From CAISCU01 sp943361925 (lineage in GTDB: Bacteria > Bacteroidota > Bacteroidia > UKL13-3): 64,000 bases of DNA. Positions 53,559 through 63,076 of the stretch are shown here, in pieces (the stretch's first letter is position 1; each line of letters opens with the position of its first letter). The translations under genes and the position numbers were made by a program. The notes beneath the pieces were generated by a model. It had not been told where the DNA came from and searched no databases. It saw only the letters and a program-made list of their open reading frames with translations. Location: the NCBI GenBank assembly GCA_943361925.1, contig CALRIT020000012.1:1-64000 (forward strand). Reading direction: 5' to 3'.

Positions 53559-55424
53559 TTAATCTGCTTGAAAATTCTTCTGCCAGATTTCTTTGTTTTG
53601 CCAGTTGATTTGCTCTGTTTTACAATACACAAAATTTCCAATAACCAGGTAATCCATATCTGTAGCCATAAAACATGAATAGGCTTCTAAAGGCGTGTTT
53701 ACAATAGGTTCGCCGCGTACATTAAAACTTGTATTTATTAAAATTGGACAAGAAGTAATTTCATGAAAATCGGAAATCAATTGGTGAAAGGCTGGATTGG
53801 TTTCTTTATGTACAGTTTGAATTCGAGCGGTAAAATCTACATGTGTAATAGCCTGAACAGCACTTCTTTTATGATATAACTTATCGAACATTGATAAATC
53901 ATTATAATCCAATGGAACTTGCTTTTTTAAATCACCATGAATTGGAGACACAAATAACATATAAGGAGAATCTGAATTCAATTCGAAATATTGATTAGCA
54001 AATTCTGATAATATTGCCGGAGCAAATGGCCTAAATCCTTCTCTAAACTTAATTTTTAAATTCAAACGCTTTTGCATTTCATCATCAGTTGCATCAGCCA
54101 AAATACTTCGGTTTCCCAAGGCTCTTGGACCAAATTCCATTTTACCTTGGAACCAACCAACAATGAACTTCTCTGATAATTTCTGTGCTATGAATTTAGT
54201 TAAATCATTGAATTGAGTATAATGAGTATATTTTGCTTTAACTGATTTACTCATTTTTAATATTTCAAAATCGGCATATTCAGGACCTAAATAAGCACCA
54301 CTCATTGAATCATATTTTTCTGAAATGATTCTATTTTCTAAAAAGTATAAATGATGAATCGCTAATGCAGCACCAAGAGCTCCACCTGCATCTCCTGAAG
54401 CAGGTTGGATATATATTTCTTTGAATATATTTTCTTTAGCTAATTTACCATTTGCAACACAATTTAAAGCAACTCCACCCGCTAAACACAAGTAATCGGC
54501 ACCGGTTATTCGTTTTGCTTCTTTAGCCATTTTAATCACTATCTCCTCTGAAATTAATTGGATAGCTAAAGCTAAATTACAATGCTTTTGTTCGATTTTA
54601 CTTGTTTCATTTCTTCTTTCAAATCCAAATAAATGTTTCCATTTTTTGTCATTTACCATTCTTAATCCATAAGCATAATTAAAAAACGATTGATTCATCC
54701 AGATAGAACCATCATCTTTAATTGCAATTAATTGATTTTTGATAATGGATATAAAAGCCTTGGTTTCATCTGAATCAGCATTTCCATAAGGTGCTAGTCC
54801 CATTAATTTATACTCACCTGAATTAACTTTAAAGCCAAGAAAATATGTAAATGAACTGTAGAGTAATCCAACAGAATGCGGAAAGGATAACTCCTTTAAA
54901 ATTCGAATCTTTTCATTTTCACCAAATCCAATTGAAGAGGTGCACCATTCCCCCACTCCATCTATTGTTAAGATTGCTGCACTTTTAAAATTAGATGGAT
55001 AAAAACAACTGGCAGCATGTGACAGATGATGTTCACTGAATAACAATTTAAGTTTTTGATTTTTGTTAAACTCAATTGATTCAAGTTCTTTTAATATACG
55101 GCGTTTTAAAAATAGTTTTTCATTTAACCAAACCGGAATAGATGTTATAAAACTCATCAGACCCTTTGGAGCAAAAGCATAATATGTTTCTAATAGTCTT
55201 TCAAACTTCAAAAAAGGTTTATCATAAAATACTATTGCATCCAATTCATAAAGAGAAATTCCAGAATCTTCAAGGCAATATTTAATTGCGTTAACAGGAA
55301 AATCTGCGGTGTGTTTGACTCTTGTAAAACGCTCTTCCTGAGCAGCAACAACAACTTTACCATCTATTAAGAGGGATGCTGCAGAATCATGGTAAAAAGC
55401 AGAAATTCCTAGAATCTTCCTCAT
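53559..55424 (-). CDS. Carbamoyltransferase (NodU/CmcH/SxtI family)
   Basis: 621 residues. The N-terminal ASKHA-type domain begins ILGISAFYHDSAASLL and has the histidines of EHHLSHAAS and the phosphate-loop-like TIDGVGEW. The C-terminal YrdC-like carbamoyl domain contains WFQGKMEFGPRALGNRSI and NTSFNVRGEPIV. The enzyme transfers a carbamoyl group from carbamoyl phosphate, via an adenylate, to a hydroxyl of a sugar or other scaffold. In this locus the acceptor is probably a sugar of the surface glycan. Confidence 0.93.
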   Translation of the reverse strand: MRKILGISAFYHDSAASLLIDGKVVVAAQEERFTRVKHTADFPVNAIKYCLEDSGISLYELDAIVFYDKPFLKFERLLETYYAFAPKGLMSFITSIPVWLNEKLFLKRRILKELESIEFNKNQKLKLLFSEHHLSHAASCFYPSNFKSAAILTIDGVGEWCTSSIGFGENEKIRILKELSFPHSVGLLYSSFTYFLGFKVNSGEYKLMGLAPYGNADSDETKAFISIIKNQLIAIKDDGSIWMNQSFFNYAYGLRMVNDKKWKHLFGFERRNETSKIEQKHCNLALAIQLISEEIVIKMAKEAKRITGADYLCLAGGVALNCVANGKLAKENIFKEIYIQPASGDAGGALGAALAIHHLYFLENRIISEKYDSMSGAYLGPEYADFEILKMSKSVKAKYTHYTQFNDLTKFIAQKLSEKFIVGWFQGKMEFGPRALGNRSILADATDDEMQKRLNLKIKFREGFRPFAPAILSEFANQYFELNSDSPYMLFVSPIHGDLKKQVPLDYNDLSMFDKLYHKRSAVQAITHVDFTARIQTVHKETNPAFHQLISDFHEITSCPILINTSFNVRGEPIVNTPLEAYSCFMATDMDYLVIGNFVYCKTEQINWQNKEIWQKNFQAD

Positions 55425-55505
55425 TTAAAACTTATGATATTTTCACGAAGTAATTTGAAATTAAACCATTGTATTTTGAAAATCTGAACCATAATAAATC
55501 AAAAA

Positions 55506-56222
55506 CTAAACAGCCTTTTTATCACCAAAGAGCAATAATTTTATTGTTTTAAATATGATTAAAAAATCTAAAAATATGGACCATTTTTTCATGTAAAATA
55601 AATCCAAGCGGACTCTATTGTGTAGGCTTCTTCTTTCAACAATTTCACCTCTATAACCGAGAACCTGAGCCAAACCTGTTATACCAGGCTTTACAGCATG
55701 ACGAGAATTATAGGATAAAACTTCTTTTGAAAATTCAGAAGTATGAAATAACATATGTGGTCTGGGCCCAACAATCGACATATCTCCTTTTAAAACATTA
55801 TAGAATTGGGGTAATTCATCTAAACTAAATTTTCTTAAATATTTGCCAGCAAATGTGATTCGCATATCATTTGAACTCGCTTGTTTTTTGTTAGCTTCAG
55901 AATTCCTAACCATACTTCTTAACTTCCAGCAATTAAAGGTTTGATTATTATATCCTGTTCGGGCTTGAACAAAAAAGATACTTCCTTTTGAAGTTAACTT
56001 GATAATAATAGCTAATAAAGGGAGTAACCAAATCAGAATAAAAACAGTTATAATTAACGATAAAACAATATCAATCAATCGTTTAAAAAAGATATTAAAA
56101 GTAATATCCAAAGGATATGTTGTTGATTGAATACTCTGGCTTAAAACAATAGGCTGAGGCGAATAAGATTTCTCTTTAGGTACAAGTATTTGAGTAAATT
56201 TATCTGCTTCAGAATTATGCAT
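55506..56222 (-). CDS. Undecaprenyl-phosphate sugar-phosphate transferase (initiating)
   Basis: 238 residues, the short form of bacterial sugar transferases. One membrane helix (about 45-70, after KRLIDIVLSL) is followed by the cytoplasmic catalytic part with KLRSM, SLDELPQF, VLKGDMSIVGPRP and the GITGLAQV segment. It should load the first sugar-1-phosphate on undecaprenyl phosphate and so start repeat-unit synthesis. The ATG at 56222 follows a perfect TAAGTTTG box; a TTG at 56249 is upstream of that box and less likely. Confidence 0.9.
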   Translation of the reverse strand: MHNSEADKFTQILVPKEKSYSPQPIVLSQSIQSTTYPLDITFNIFFKRLIDIVLSLIITVFILIWLLPLLAIIIKLTSKGSIFFVQARTGYNNQTFNCWKLRSMVRNSEANKKQASSNDMRITFAGKYLRKFSLDELPQFYNVLKGDMSIVGPRPHMLFHTSEFSKEVLSYNSRHAVKPGITGLAQVLGYRGEIVERRSLHNRVRLDLFYMKKWSIFLDFLIIFKTIKLLLFGDKKAV

Positions 56223-56227
56223 AAAAT

Positions 56228-56235
56228 CAAACTTA
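56228..56235 (-). promoter_or_regulatory. -7 element of the sugar-transferase gene
   Basis: The minus strand reads TAAGTTTG, an exact match, ending five bases before the ATG at 56222. A leaderless transcript is implied if the element is used. No well-spaced TTG is seen. Confidence 0.35.
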
Positions 56236-56433
56236 CTGAAATATTTCAAATTAAACCTGATTTAAACATACATAAATATCAACAATCAATTTAACAGTTT
56301 TTTATTTTGAATTTTAACAATATCTAGTATTACAGCATCAATTTTATTTATCAAAAATCATTTTAAAAAAAAAATCAATTGAGTAAATCCATTTTGATTT
56401 TACATTGATAATAAATTATTAAACAAGACTAAT

Positions 56434-57693
56434 TTATTCCTGATATTCTGATTTAAATGAAGAACTCAAACTACTGAAAATCATTGCAAAAAACATATAA
56501 AACACAATCCCCTTATTTGTACTCAAAGAAGATTCACTCAAGAAGAAAAACATATTTAGAAATACAAAAAGTATATACAAGTTATTGTTGGACCTGAATG
56601 CAAAAATTAATTGTCGAATAAGCATTAGAATAAAAAGCAAAAGGCCAATCAATCCTAATGAAAAAAACATTTCTACATATTGATTATGTGGACCATATCC
56701 TAAATAACCGGTATCTTTAAGAGTAGGATTACCTACATACATTCCTGAATTAATGTATTCAGTATTTAATAAATTTTGAAAGTCACTTATACCAACACCG
56801 AATAACCAATCATTTCCTCTATCTAAAATATTATAACAATGTTTCCATATTGTTAGTCGTAACGTTGTACCGGTAAACGGAGTATCATAGCTGTACTTTT
56901 CTAAATTTACAACTTGTAAATTGGAGCTAATTTCAAATAAAAATCGATTCTTAACTTGAGGTATAAAAAACACAGTCATGGTCAATAAAATCAAAGGTAT
57001 CAGGATATAAAATTTCTTATTTACACTGAAATCTTTATTAGCAAAAACGAAGTAAATCAACCCAAAACACAAAATAAACAACATCATTTTTGAACTAAGT
57101 AAAATCAATCCTAACAAGAAAAAAAGAAACAAAACGATGATTAAAATGTGGTATCTACTATCAGAATTTTTGTAAAAGTAAATCAAAGTAAATAAAATAA
57201 ACACAATATAAGCAGAGAGATAAACTGCATTCATACGAATATTTCCGGCCAAAGAATGATAAAAAAAACTATTCAAATTACCTGTCAAAAAATATTGGTA
57301 AGTTGATGCTATTAGTGCATAACTAAATGCAATAAAAACTCCAATTATAAATGCTATCAAAATTCTCCGAAATACAATAAAATCAATTGGTTTAAATAGA
57401 AGAATCGGGAAAGCTAAAAAAGCAAGTTTACGTTCTAAAATAGATGCGTTTTCATTGGTATTATCTGAAAAAATTGCACTTATTAAAATTATCAAATAAA
57501 GTAATAAAAAGTACTTGTTTAATTCATTTTTCAAAAAACCTTTAAAATGAGAAATAACTTTAGCTTCTGCCAAGTGATTAGCTAGAATTATAAAAATCAG
57601 AATATTGCTAAATAAAAGAGGAAATGGCAACGAGAATGCCAATAGCATCAGCAAAAAATAATGTGCTTTTTTATGAAACTCTAATCGGGTCAC
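56434..57693 (-). CDS. O-antigen ligase/polymerase-family membrane protein
   Basis: 419 residues with about 11 hydrophobic helices and a periplasmic loop containing GYGPHNQYVEMFFSLG, the conserved PHNxY/H segment of WaaL/Wzy-like proteins. It probably polymerises repeat units or ligates the chain to a lipid acceptor. The start is GTG at 57693 in a GTGA overlap with the stop of the upstream glycosyltransferase. A second member of the family is at the right window edge. Confidence 0.85.
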   Translation of the reverse strand: MTRLEFHKKAHYFLLMLLAFSLPFPLLFSNILIFIILANHLAEAKVISHFKGFLKNELNKYFLLLYLIILISAIFSDNTNENASILERKLAFLAFPILLFKPIDFIVFRRILIAFIIGVFIAFSYALIASTYQYFLTGNLNSFFYHSLAGNIRMNAVYLSAYIVFILFTLIYFYKNSDSRYHILIIVLFLFFLLGLILLSSKMMLFILCFGLIYFVFANKDFSVNKKFYILIPLILLTMTVFFIPQVKNRFLFEISSNLQVVNLEKYSYDTPFTGTTLRLTIWKHCYNILDRGNDWLFGVGISDFQNLLNTEYINSGMYVGNPTLKDTGYLGYGPHNQYVEMFFSLGLIGLLLFILMLIRQLIFAFRSNNNLYILFVFLNMFFFLSESSLSTNKGIVFYMFFAMIFSSLSSSFKSEYQE

Positions 57694-58772
57694 AATTTCA
57701 ATGATTTTTTCATGAGTGACTCATACTCATCAATGATCAATGTCCAGTTGTACTTTTGCGTAATTTTATTTGCATTTTGTTGAATAGCTTCAGAAAAAGA
57801 ATAATTACGATTCATACAAGTTACAATTTCATCAGCATCTGAAAAATATATAGCATCATCGCCCAAAACTGATTTATTAAACTCGTTGTTATGAGCACAT
57901 ATAGGCGCATAAGAAGCCATAGCTTCAAGCAAAGATGGATTTGTACCACCAACTGAATGCCCATGAAAATAAAGAGAACAATAATATCTAAGGTTATTTA
58001 ATTCAACCAAATCATAATTCGGACCCAAAAATTTAATCATTGGATTTTTGTATTTACTGATTAAGTACTGACCAAATTTATTTTCAGAATTTCCGATTAA
58101 AATCAATGGTTTATCCGAAGCGGATTTTAAATAACCCTGAATGATAATTTCGAGATTATTTTCCGGTTCAAAACGTGCAATTGCTAAATAATATTGTTGC
58201 TTTACAAGATTGTATTTACTAAGAATTTCCTCATTTGGATTATTAAATAAAGTTGCACCATAAGCAATATAATCAGCATTTAACTGGTACTTTTTGAAAA
58301 TATAATCTTTGATAGCCATTGAATCCGCAATTAAAAAATGACTTGATTCAACGGCCCATCTTTCAGCTATTTTTAAAAATCTTTGAACCATTGGACTGTA
58401 TTTTGACCTCATCCACTCCATACCATCCATATTTGTAATGATGATAGAATTTTCGGGCAAAATGACTTTCCAAATTGAATTACTGGTATAACCTAATTGT
58501 AATAGAATATCAAAATTTCTTGATCGAGAATCGACGATGCAGTTAAAATCATAAATAAATTGACCGGCCGTTCCAATTTTTGATTCTGGGTCGTAACAAG
58601 TTATAATTTCAACCCCGTGAAATTTTGTTTTTTTATAAGGATGTAAAGACGAATTATAAACCCAAACCTGATGTCCACGATTAACCAATTCAACAGATAA
58701 GAATTCAGCCAACTGCTCAAAACCCCCGTAATGATTGGGTATACCTCTAGATCCAACAATTCCAATTCGCAT
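57690..58772 (-). CDS. GT4 glycosyltransferase with DUF1972 N-terminus
   Basis: 360 residues. The N-terminus GIVGSRGIPNHYGGFEQLAE is the DUF1972 signature seen in rhamnosyltransferase-like GT4 enzymes. The C-terminal half has the Rossmann nucleotide-sugar site (YLAIARFEPENNLE; HSVGGTNPSLLEAMA). It is cytoplasmic. The ATG at 58772 is chosen; a TTG two codons upstream is possible. The in-frame extension of the upstream GT4 gene ends two bases before this ATG. Confidence 0.9.
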   Translation of the reverse strand: MRIGIVGSRGIPNHYGGFEQLAEFLSVELVNRGHQVWVYNSSLHPYKKTKFHGVEIITCYDPESKIGTAGQFIYDFNCIVDSRSRNFDILLQLGYTSNSIWKVILPENSIIITNMDGMEWMRSKYSPMVQRFLKIAERWAVESSHFLIADSMAIKDYIFKKYQLNADYIAYGATLFNNPNEEILSKYNLVKQQYYLAIARFEPENNLEIIIQGYLKSASDKPLILIGNSENKFGQYLISKYKNPMIKFLGPNYDLVELNNLRYYCSLYFHGHSVGGTNPSLLEAMASYAPICAHNNEFNKSVLGDDAIYFSDADEIVTCMNRNYSFSEAIQQNANKITQKYNWTLIIDEYESLMKKSLKL

Positions 58773-58774
58773 TT

Positions 58775-58957
58775 TCAACCTAATTTAAAATTAAAATAAT
58801 GCTTAGAGCTGGAACTGCCAAATAATTTACTTTTTATTTTTGCAATACTGTCAAATAAAATAGTCAATAACTTCTTCAAAGGATCATCATCTGGTGTATG
58901 CAAATCAGTAGTTTTAGTTTTTAATTGTTTGATAAAAAATCTTCCAGTCTTTATGAA
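58775..58957 (-). pseudogene. In-frame 60-codon open extension after the GT4 stop
   Basis: After the TGA at 58958-58960 the same frame stays open for 60 codons. It ends in TGA at 58775-58777, two bases before the ATG of the next gene. The translation is protein-like (DLHTPDDDPLKKLLTILF, then a Lys-rich helix). It has no ATG, so it is best read as the lost or readthrough C-terminus of the upstream glycosyltransferase. Confidence 0.55.
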
Positions 58958-60046
58958 TCAATGAATCTTTAATACCTTTTTATAAGCAGATAATGTTTGT
59001 TCAGCTGCTTTTTCCCAGGTAAAATTATTCATAACTCGTTCTCTTAATTCAGTCTTAACATCTTCATTAAGAGCTTTCTCAAGAGCAAGAGCAATAGATT
59101 CAGGACTTTCAGGATTACAATAATAAGCCAAATCTCCAAAATATTCCCGAACATCACCTTTATCAGTTACTACTACATTACAACCCATTGCTGCTGCTTC
59201 CAAACTTGATAATCCTGTAGTTTCAAACCAACTAGGTAAAATATGAACTTTAGCTTTACTATAATATTCAATCAATTCCTCCTGTTTAATATAGGGAATA
59301 AAGCTGATATTAGATGAAGCTTTTCTAACACACATCTTATAATAAGATTGCTGATTGGAAGATGCTTTGCCAATTAAATTTAAATGATAAGGTTTACCGT
59401 AAAGTGCCTTAATTAGATTAATCTGGTTTTTAAGTCCTTCAATTCTTGCTACGCATAATACTTCATCATTTCTTTTTTGATATGATAAAGAATCTAAATT
59501 AAATAAATCAGTATTTACAGCATTTACAACTACATGAAAAGGAGTTTCAATTTTAAAATCTTTGGCCAATCTTTGGTATTCATTGTTTGAATTAGGCAAC
59601 AAATAAGAAGCATTTTTTAAAAGATATTTTATTGATTTTTTATGTCCCCAAATAAAATATTTAAATGAACTTACCTTTTCACCTTTTAATAAAAATTTAG
59701 CTGCATTTTTTGCATAAGAAATAAAATGCTTAGAGAAAATTTTAGCCAATAATCCAATTAAATCCTTTCTGTGGAACCTATCGAATTCACTGTAATCAAC
59801 GTAAATTGTTGAAATTACAAAAGGCTTCTTAGACTCAAAAACATGTCCTAAATGGTCTTTACAATCTATTAAATTAAACAGATGTAATAAATCATACTTT
59901 GAATAATCAATATCACGCTCATTCGATAAAACAATATCAACTTCAACACCTAATTTATTTAAAAACAAAGCAGTACTTTTCACCTGAATACTATCACCTC
60001 CGGGATTTGAGAATAATGTTGATCTGGCTAAAAAAAGTATTTTCAT
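58958..60046 (-). CDS. GT4-family glycosyltransferase
   Basis: 362 residues. It shows the N-terminal ILFLARSTLFSNPGGD and the C-terminal donor site VLCVARIEGLKNQ and LPSWFETTGLSSLEAAAMG, with the EX7E glutamates. The sugar is unknown. The ATG at 60046 fits the family N-terminus better than the in-frame start six codons upstream. The gene may have ended 60 codons later in its ancestor. Confidence 0.88.
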   Translation of the reverse strand: MKILFLARSTLFSNPGGDSIQVKSTALFLNKLGVEVDIVLSNERDIDYSKYDLLHLFNLIDCKDHLGHVFESKKPFVISTIYVDYSEFDRFHRKDLIGLLAKIFSKHFISYAKNAAKFLLKGEKVSSFKYFIWGHKKSIKYLLKNASYLLPNSNNEYQRLAKDFKIETPFHVVVNAVNTDLFNLDSLSYQKRNDEVLCVARIEGLKNQINLIKALYGKPYHLNLIGKASSNQQSYYKMCVRKASSNISFIPYIKQEELIEYYSKAKVHILPSWFETTGLSSLEAAAMGCNVVVTDKGDVREYFGDLAYYCNPESPESIALALEKALNEDVKTELRERVMNNFTWEKAAEQTLSAYKKVLKIH

Positions 60047-60260
60047 ATCGATTATTGGTCGCAATATGCAAAGAACTTATAAGTTTTTGCAGGATTAATC
60101 AATGAAAACAAAAATCGATATAAGTAATCTGAATTAATTACCTGAAAACCAAACTGAAACTCTAAGAATAATCTTGATTACAGAAAACAAAAATTTTATT
60201 AGGAATCTATCAGAATATAAAAAGTTCAATTTGCTTTCAAACAATCCAATTTGCCTAGAA

Positions 60261-60292
60261 TTGACTAATTTAAAAAGTAATACATATATTTA
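60261..60292 (+). promoter_or_regulatory. Possible promoter of the GT2 gene
   Basis: TTG (60261-60263), 21 bases and TATATTTA (60285-60292), 34 bases upstream of the ATG. The same -7 variant occurs in front of sppA. Confidence 0.35.
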
Positions 60293-60325
60293 GAGGCCAA
60301 AATTTAAACTATTGCCATTTTTAAA

Positions 60326-61270
60326 ATGACAACAACGAATGAAAAAATTAGTATCAGTATAGTTACACCTTGTTTTAATGAGGAGGAAATTATCATTACT
60401 TTTTTAGATGAGTTGATTGAGAAAATTAAAGATTTACCAATTGATTTTAATATTGTAGTTGTTGATGATTGCTCGTATGACAATACTTTATCGGTTTTAA
60501 AAAGCTTTGTAATTAATGCTGATAACATAAATTTCTATATCCTACATTTAAAATATAATGCAGGACATCAACAGGCAATCTTTCAGGGGATTTTATTTCT
60601 TAAAGAATTAAAACAAAGTTATGCTATCATCATGGATTCAGACGGAGAAGATGCTCCGGATGCGATACCATTGCTTGCAGAGCAAATTAATTTTGATATT
60701 GTAGAAGTAAAAAGAGGCCAAAGAAGTGAAGGGGTAATTTTTTCTACCTTGTATTATTTTTATAAAATCATTTTTAGAACAGTTACAGGTAAAAGGATGA
60801 ATTTTGGTAATTTCTGTATGTTAAATGAAAAGTTAATCGAAAGGATACAGCTTACTTCTTTTATTCATTTACCGGCTTATTTGCTCAAACAAAAAGCCAA
60901 AAGAACCAATATTGTTTACAATAGAAAAAAACGAATAAATGGTAAATCCAAAATGGGTTACAAGAATTTACTTTTACATTCATTTAAGTCATTTATTGAG
61001 TTTGGTGATGATTTGTTGCTTTGGTTTTTAAGGATTTTTGTACTTGTACTCATTCTGTTAGTAGCAACTTCAGTTAATTTATTATATCAAAAGTTTATTA
61101 CACATACTGCTATTTTAGGTTGGTTTAGTACCTTATCATTAGGACTATTAAATCTAACCATTCTTTGTTTGGGATTTTTTGTAATGGGAATATTATTGCT
61201 GAATTTAATACATCACAGAAACAAGGACCTTCAAAGTATTTATACAATTATCAGAAAACCGAATCTATAA
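60326..61270 (+). CDS. GT2 polyprenyl-phosphate glycosyltransferase (DPM1/GtrB-like)
   Basis: 314 residues. The cytoplasmic GT-A domain has VTPCFNEEE, VVVDDCSYDNT and the metal/nucleotide site MDSDGEDAP. Two C-terminal transmembrane helices lie at about 232-255 and 268-292. This layout is that of enzymes making undecaprenyl-phosphate-linked sugars used by GT-C transferases. The next gene, six bases downstream, is such a GT-C enzyme (GT39). Confidence 0.88.
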   Translation: MTTTNEKISISIVTPCFNEEEIIITFLDELIEKIKDLPIDFNIVVVDDCSYDNTLSVLKSFVINADNINFYILHLKYNAGHQQAIFQGILFLKELKQSYAIIMDSDGEDAPDAIPLLAEQINFDIVEVKRGQRSEGVIFSTLYYFYKIIFRTVTGKRMNFGNFCMLNEKLIERIQLTSFIHLPAYLLKQKAKRTNIVYNRKKRINGKSKMGYKNLLLHSFKSFIEFGDDLLLWFLRIFVLVLILLVATSVNLLYQKFITHTAILGWFSTLSLGLLNLTILCLGFFVMGILLLNLIHHRNKDLQSIYTIIRKPNL

Positions 61271-61276
61271 AACACA

Positions 61277-63076
61277 ATGACAAAATCTGAAAAAATAATT
61301 CTATATATAATCCTGAGTGTTGGACTTTTATTAAGATTTTACCATTTAACATTTCAAAGTTTATGGTTGGATGAATTGCATACCATGATTGAAGCTGATC
61401 CTAAACTTAGTTTTAAGGACCTCTTTAATTATTTGTCTTGTTGCGACCAACATCCGCCACTTTTCTTTTTATTGGAAAAAATCTTATTTATGATATTTGG
61501 CCATTCTGAATGGGTTGCAAGAGGATTAACAGCAGTGGCAGGTACAGTAAGTGTTTGGGCTATGTTTTTATTGGGGAAAGAGTTGTTTAATACTAAAACC
61601 GGATTAACTGCAGCAGCTTTTACCAGTGTAAATTATTTTGGAATATTTTATTCTCAGGAAGCCAGAGGATATATACTTGCCTTTTTATTTGCAATTTTAT
61701 CTTTTTTATACCTGGTTCGATTGGTTAAAAATCCGGCAAGAAAAGAAATATTATTATTCAGTCTGTTTACTTTATTAATGATGTTTTCCCATTATTACGG
61801 GCTATTTGTAGCATTTTCAGAAGCGGTAATTTTAGGAACACTTTGGTTATTGGAAAAAGAAAGGAAATCAATTTTATTTAAATCAATCTTAGGAAGTTTT
61901 CTGTTAATTGGATTGGTTTATTCGATTTGGGCTCCATTTATTTTAGACATGAAGTTGATTCGTTCATTCTGGATTACTGATGTATCGCCCAATTTTGCAA
62001 CAGATTACTTTTTTGAATATTTTGGAAATTCTGATTTATTAAAACCATTTTTACTCTTGTTTTTAATTGGATACTTTGTACAACTTTTTGTTGTAAAAGG
62101 TACCATCAAGGATCAACCATTTCTATTTGGATTTTTTATCATCGCAGGATGGATATTTATCACCTACCTAATACCTTATTTAAGGTCGATTTATGTTGTA
62201 CCTATGCTATTTCCAAGATATACGATTGTGGTTCTACCTGCAATTTTATTGATACTTGCATCTGGTGTTCAAAGTCTGCAAAGCCAGCTTATTAGAAATC
62301 TATTAATTGGCATGTTTATTTTCGTTTCATTACTTGATATTATTGGAGTTAAGAAATACTATTCAATTCCGAGCAAAACTCAATTTCGTGAAGTAACAGC
62401 CTTCATTGCCAATCACAATGGACTAAAATTACCAATTATTAATCCCGGTACAGCTTGGCATTTTCAATACTATGCCAATAGAAATAAAATTGGCAATCAG
62501 CTATTAGGAGAAAATACTAGTTTTTTAATTGATTCATTTATACAAGCCAAAAACACAAAAGGATTCTGGCTTGTAGGTTCGCATAATAATCCTCCTAAAC
62601 TTAATGAGGAACAACAAAAAGCAGTTTCATCAAACTACATTTTAACTGTTGACTCAAACTATTTTGATTCCTGGATACAACAGTATGTTTCAGTTAATGC
62701 ATTATCAGGAAAATATACAGCAGTCCAATTTCATAAATCTTTAGTATTTAATTTAGACAAACAAGATTATGTAGTTTTATGGGATAATAGTAAAGTATCG
62801 TCTGAATATTTAATGCTTAGAAAAGGTAAATATTCATTGAAACTATTCTCAAAAGGAACTCCGGTTAATGGAGAATATCCTAAAATTAATATCTTATTAA
62901 ACCAGAATAAACTTGTAGAATACATTGCAAAACCTCAAGTTGAGCAGATTGACTTTACATTTGAAACAGATGGTTCACCAATTTTATTCGGATTTGAAAT
63001 GTTAAATGATTTCAGTGCAAATGGTGAGGATAGAAATTACTTTATTCAGAAGGCTTTTGTATCGAGAATCGATTAA
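61277..63076 (+). CDS. GT39-type membrane glycosyltransferase
   Basis: 599 residues. Around 10-12 transmembrane helices occupy the first 355 residues. The first periplasmic loop carries the catalytic-type Asp32-Glu33 in SLWLDELHT, and a second loop has QEARGY. A soluble C-terminal domain of about 240 residues follows and appears beta-rich. GT39/ArnT-like enzymes transfer a sugar from a polyprenyl-phosphate donor to lipid, glycan or protein on the periplasmic side. It is co-transcribed with the GT2 gene that probably makes its donor. Its 3' end overlaps the convergent ligase gene by 35 bases. Confidence 0.85.
   Translation: MTKSEKIILYIILSVGLLLRFYHLTFQSLWLDELHTMIEADPKLSFKDLFNYLSCCDQHPPLFFLLEKILFMIFGHSEWVARGLTAVAGTVSVWAMFLLGKELFNTKTGLTAAAFTSVNYFGIFYSQEARGYILAFLFAILSFLYLVRLVKNPARKEILLFSLFTLLMMFSHYYGLFVAFSEAVILGTLWLLEKERKSILFKSILGSFLLIGLVYSIWAPFILDMKLIRSFWITDVSPNFATDYFFEYFGNSDLLKPFLLLFLIGYFVQLFVVKGTIKDQPFLFGFFIIAGWIFITYLIPYLRSIYVVPMLFPRYTIVVLPAILLILASGVQSLQSQLIRNLLIGMFIFVSLLDIIGVKKYYSIPSKTQFREVTAFIANHNGLKLPIINPGTAWHFQYYANRNKIGNQLLGENTSFLIDSFIQAKNTKGFWLVGSHNNPPKLNEEQQKAVSSNYILTVDSNYFDSWIQQYVSVNALSGKYTAVQFHKSLVFNLDKQDYVVLWDNSKVSSEYLMLRKGKYSLKLFSKGTPVNGEYPKINILLNQNKLVEYIAKPQVEQIDFTFETDGSPILFGFEMLNDFSANGEDRNYFIQKAFVSRID

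Noticed and set aside
60304..60528. Minus-strand frame at the start of the GT2 gene
   Set aside because: It lies inside the well-supported GT2 coding sequence and has no family features.
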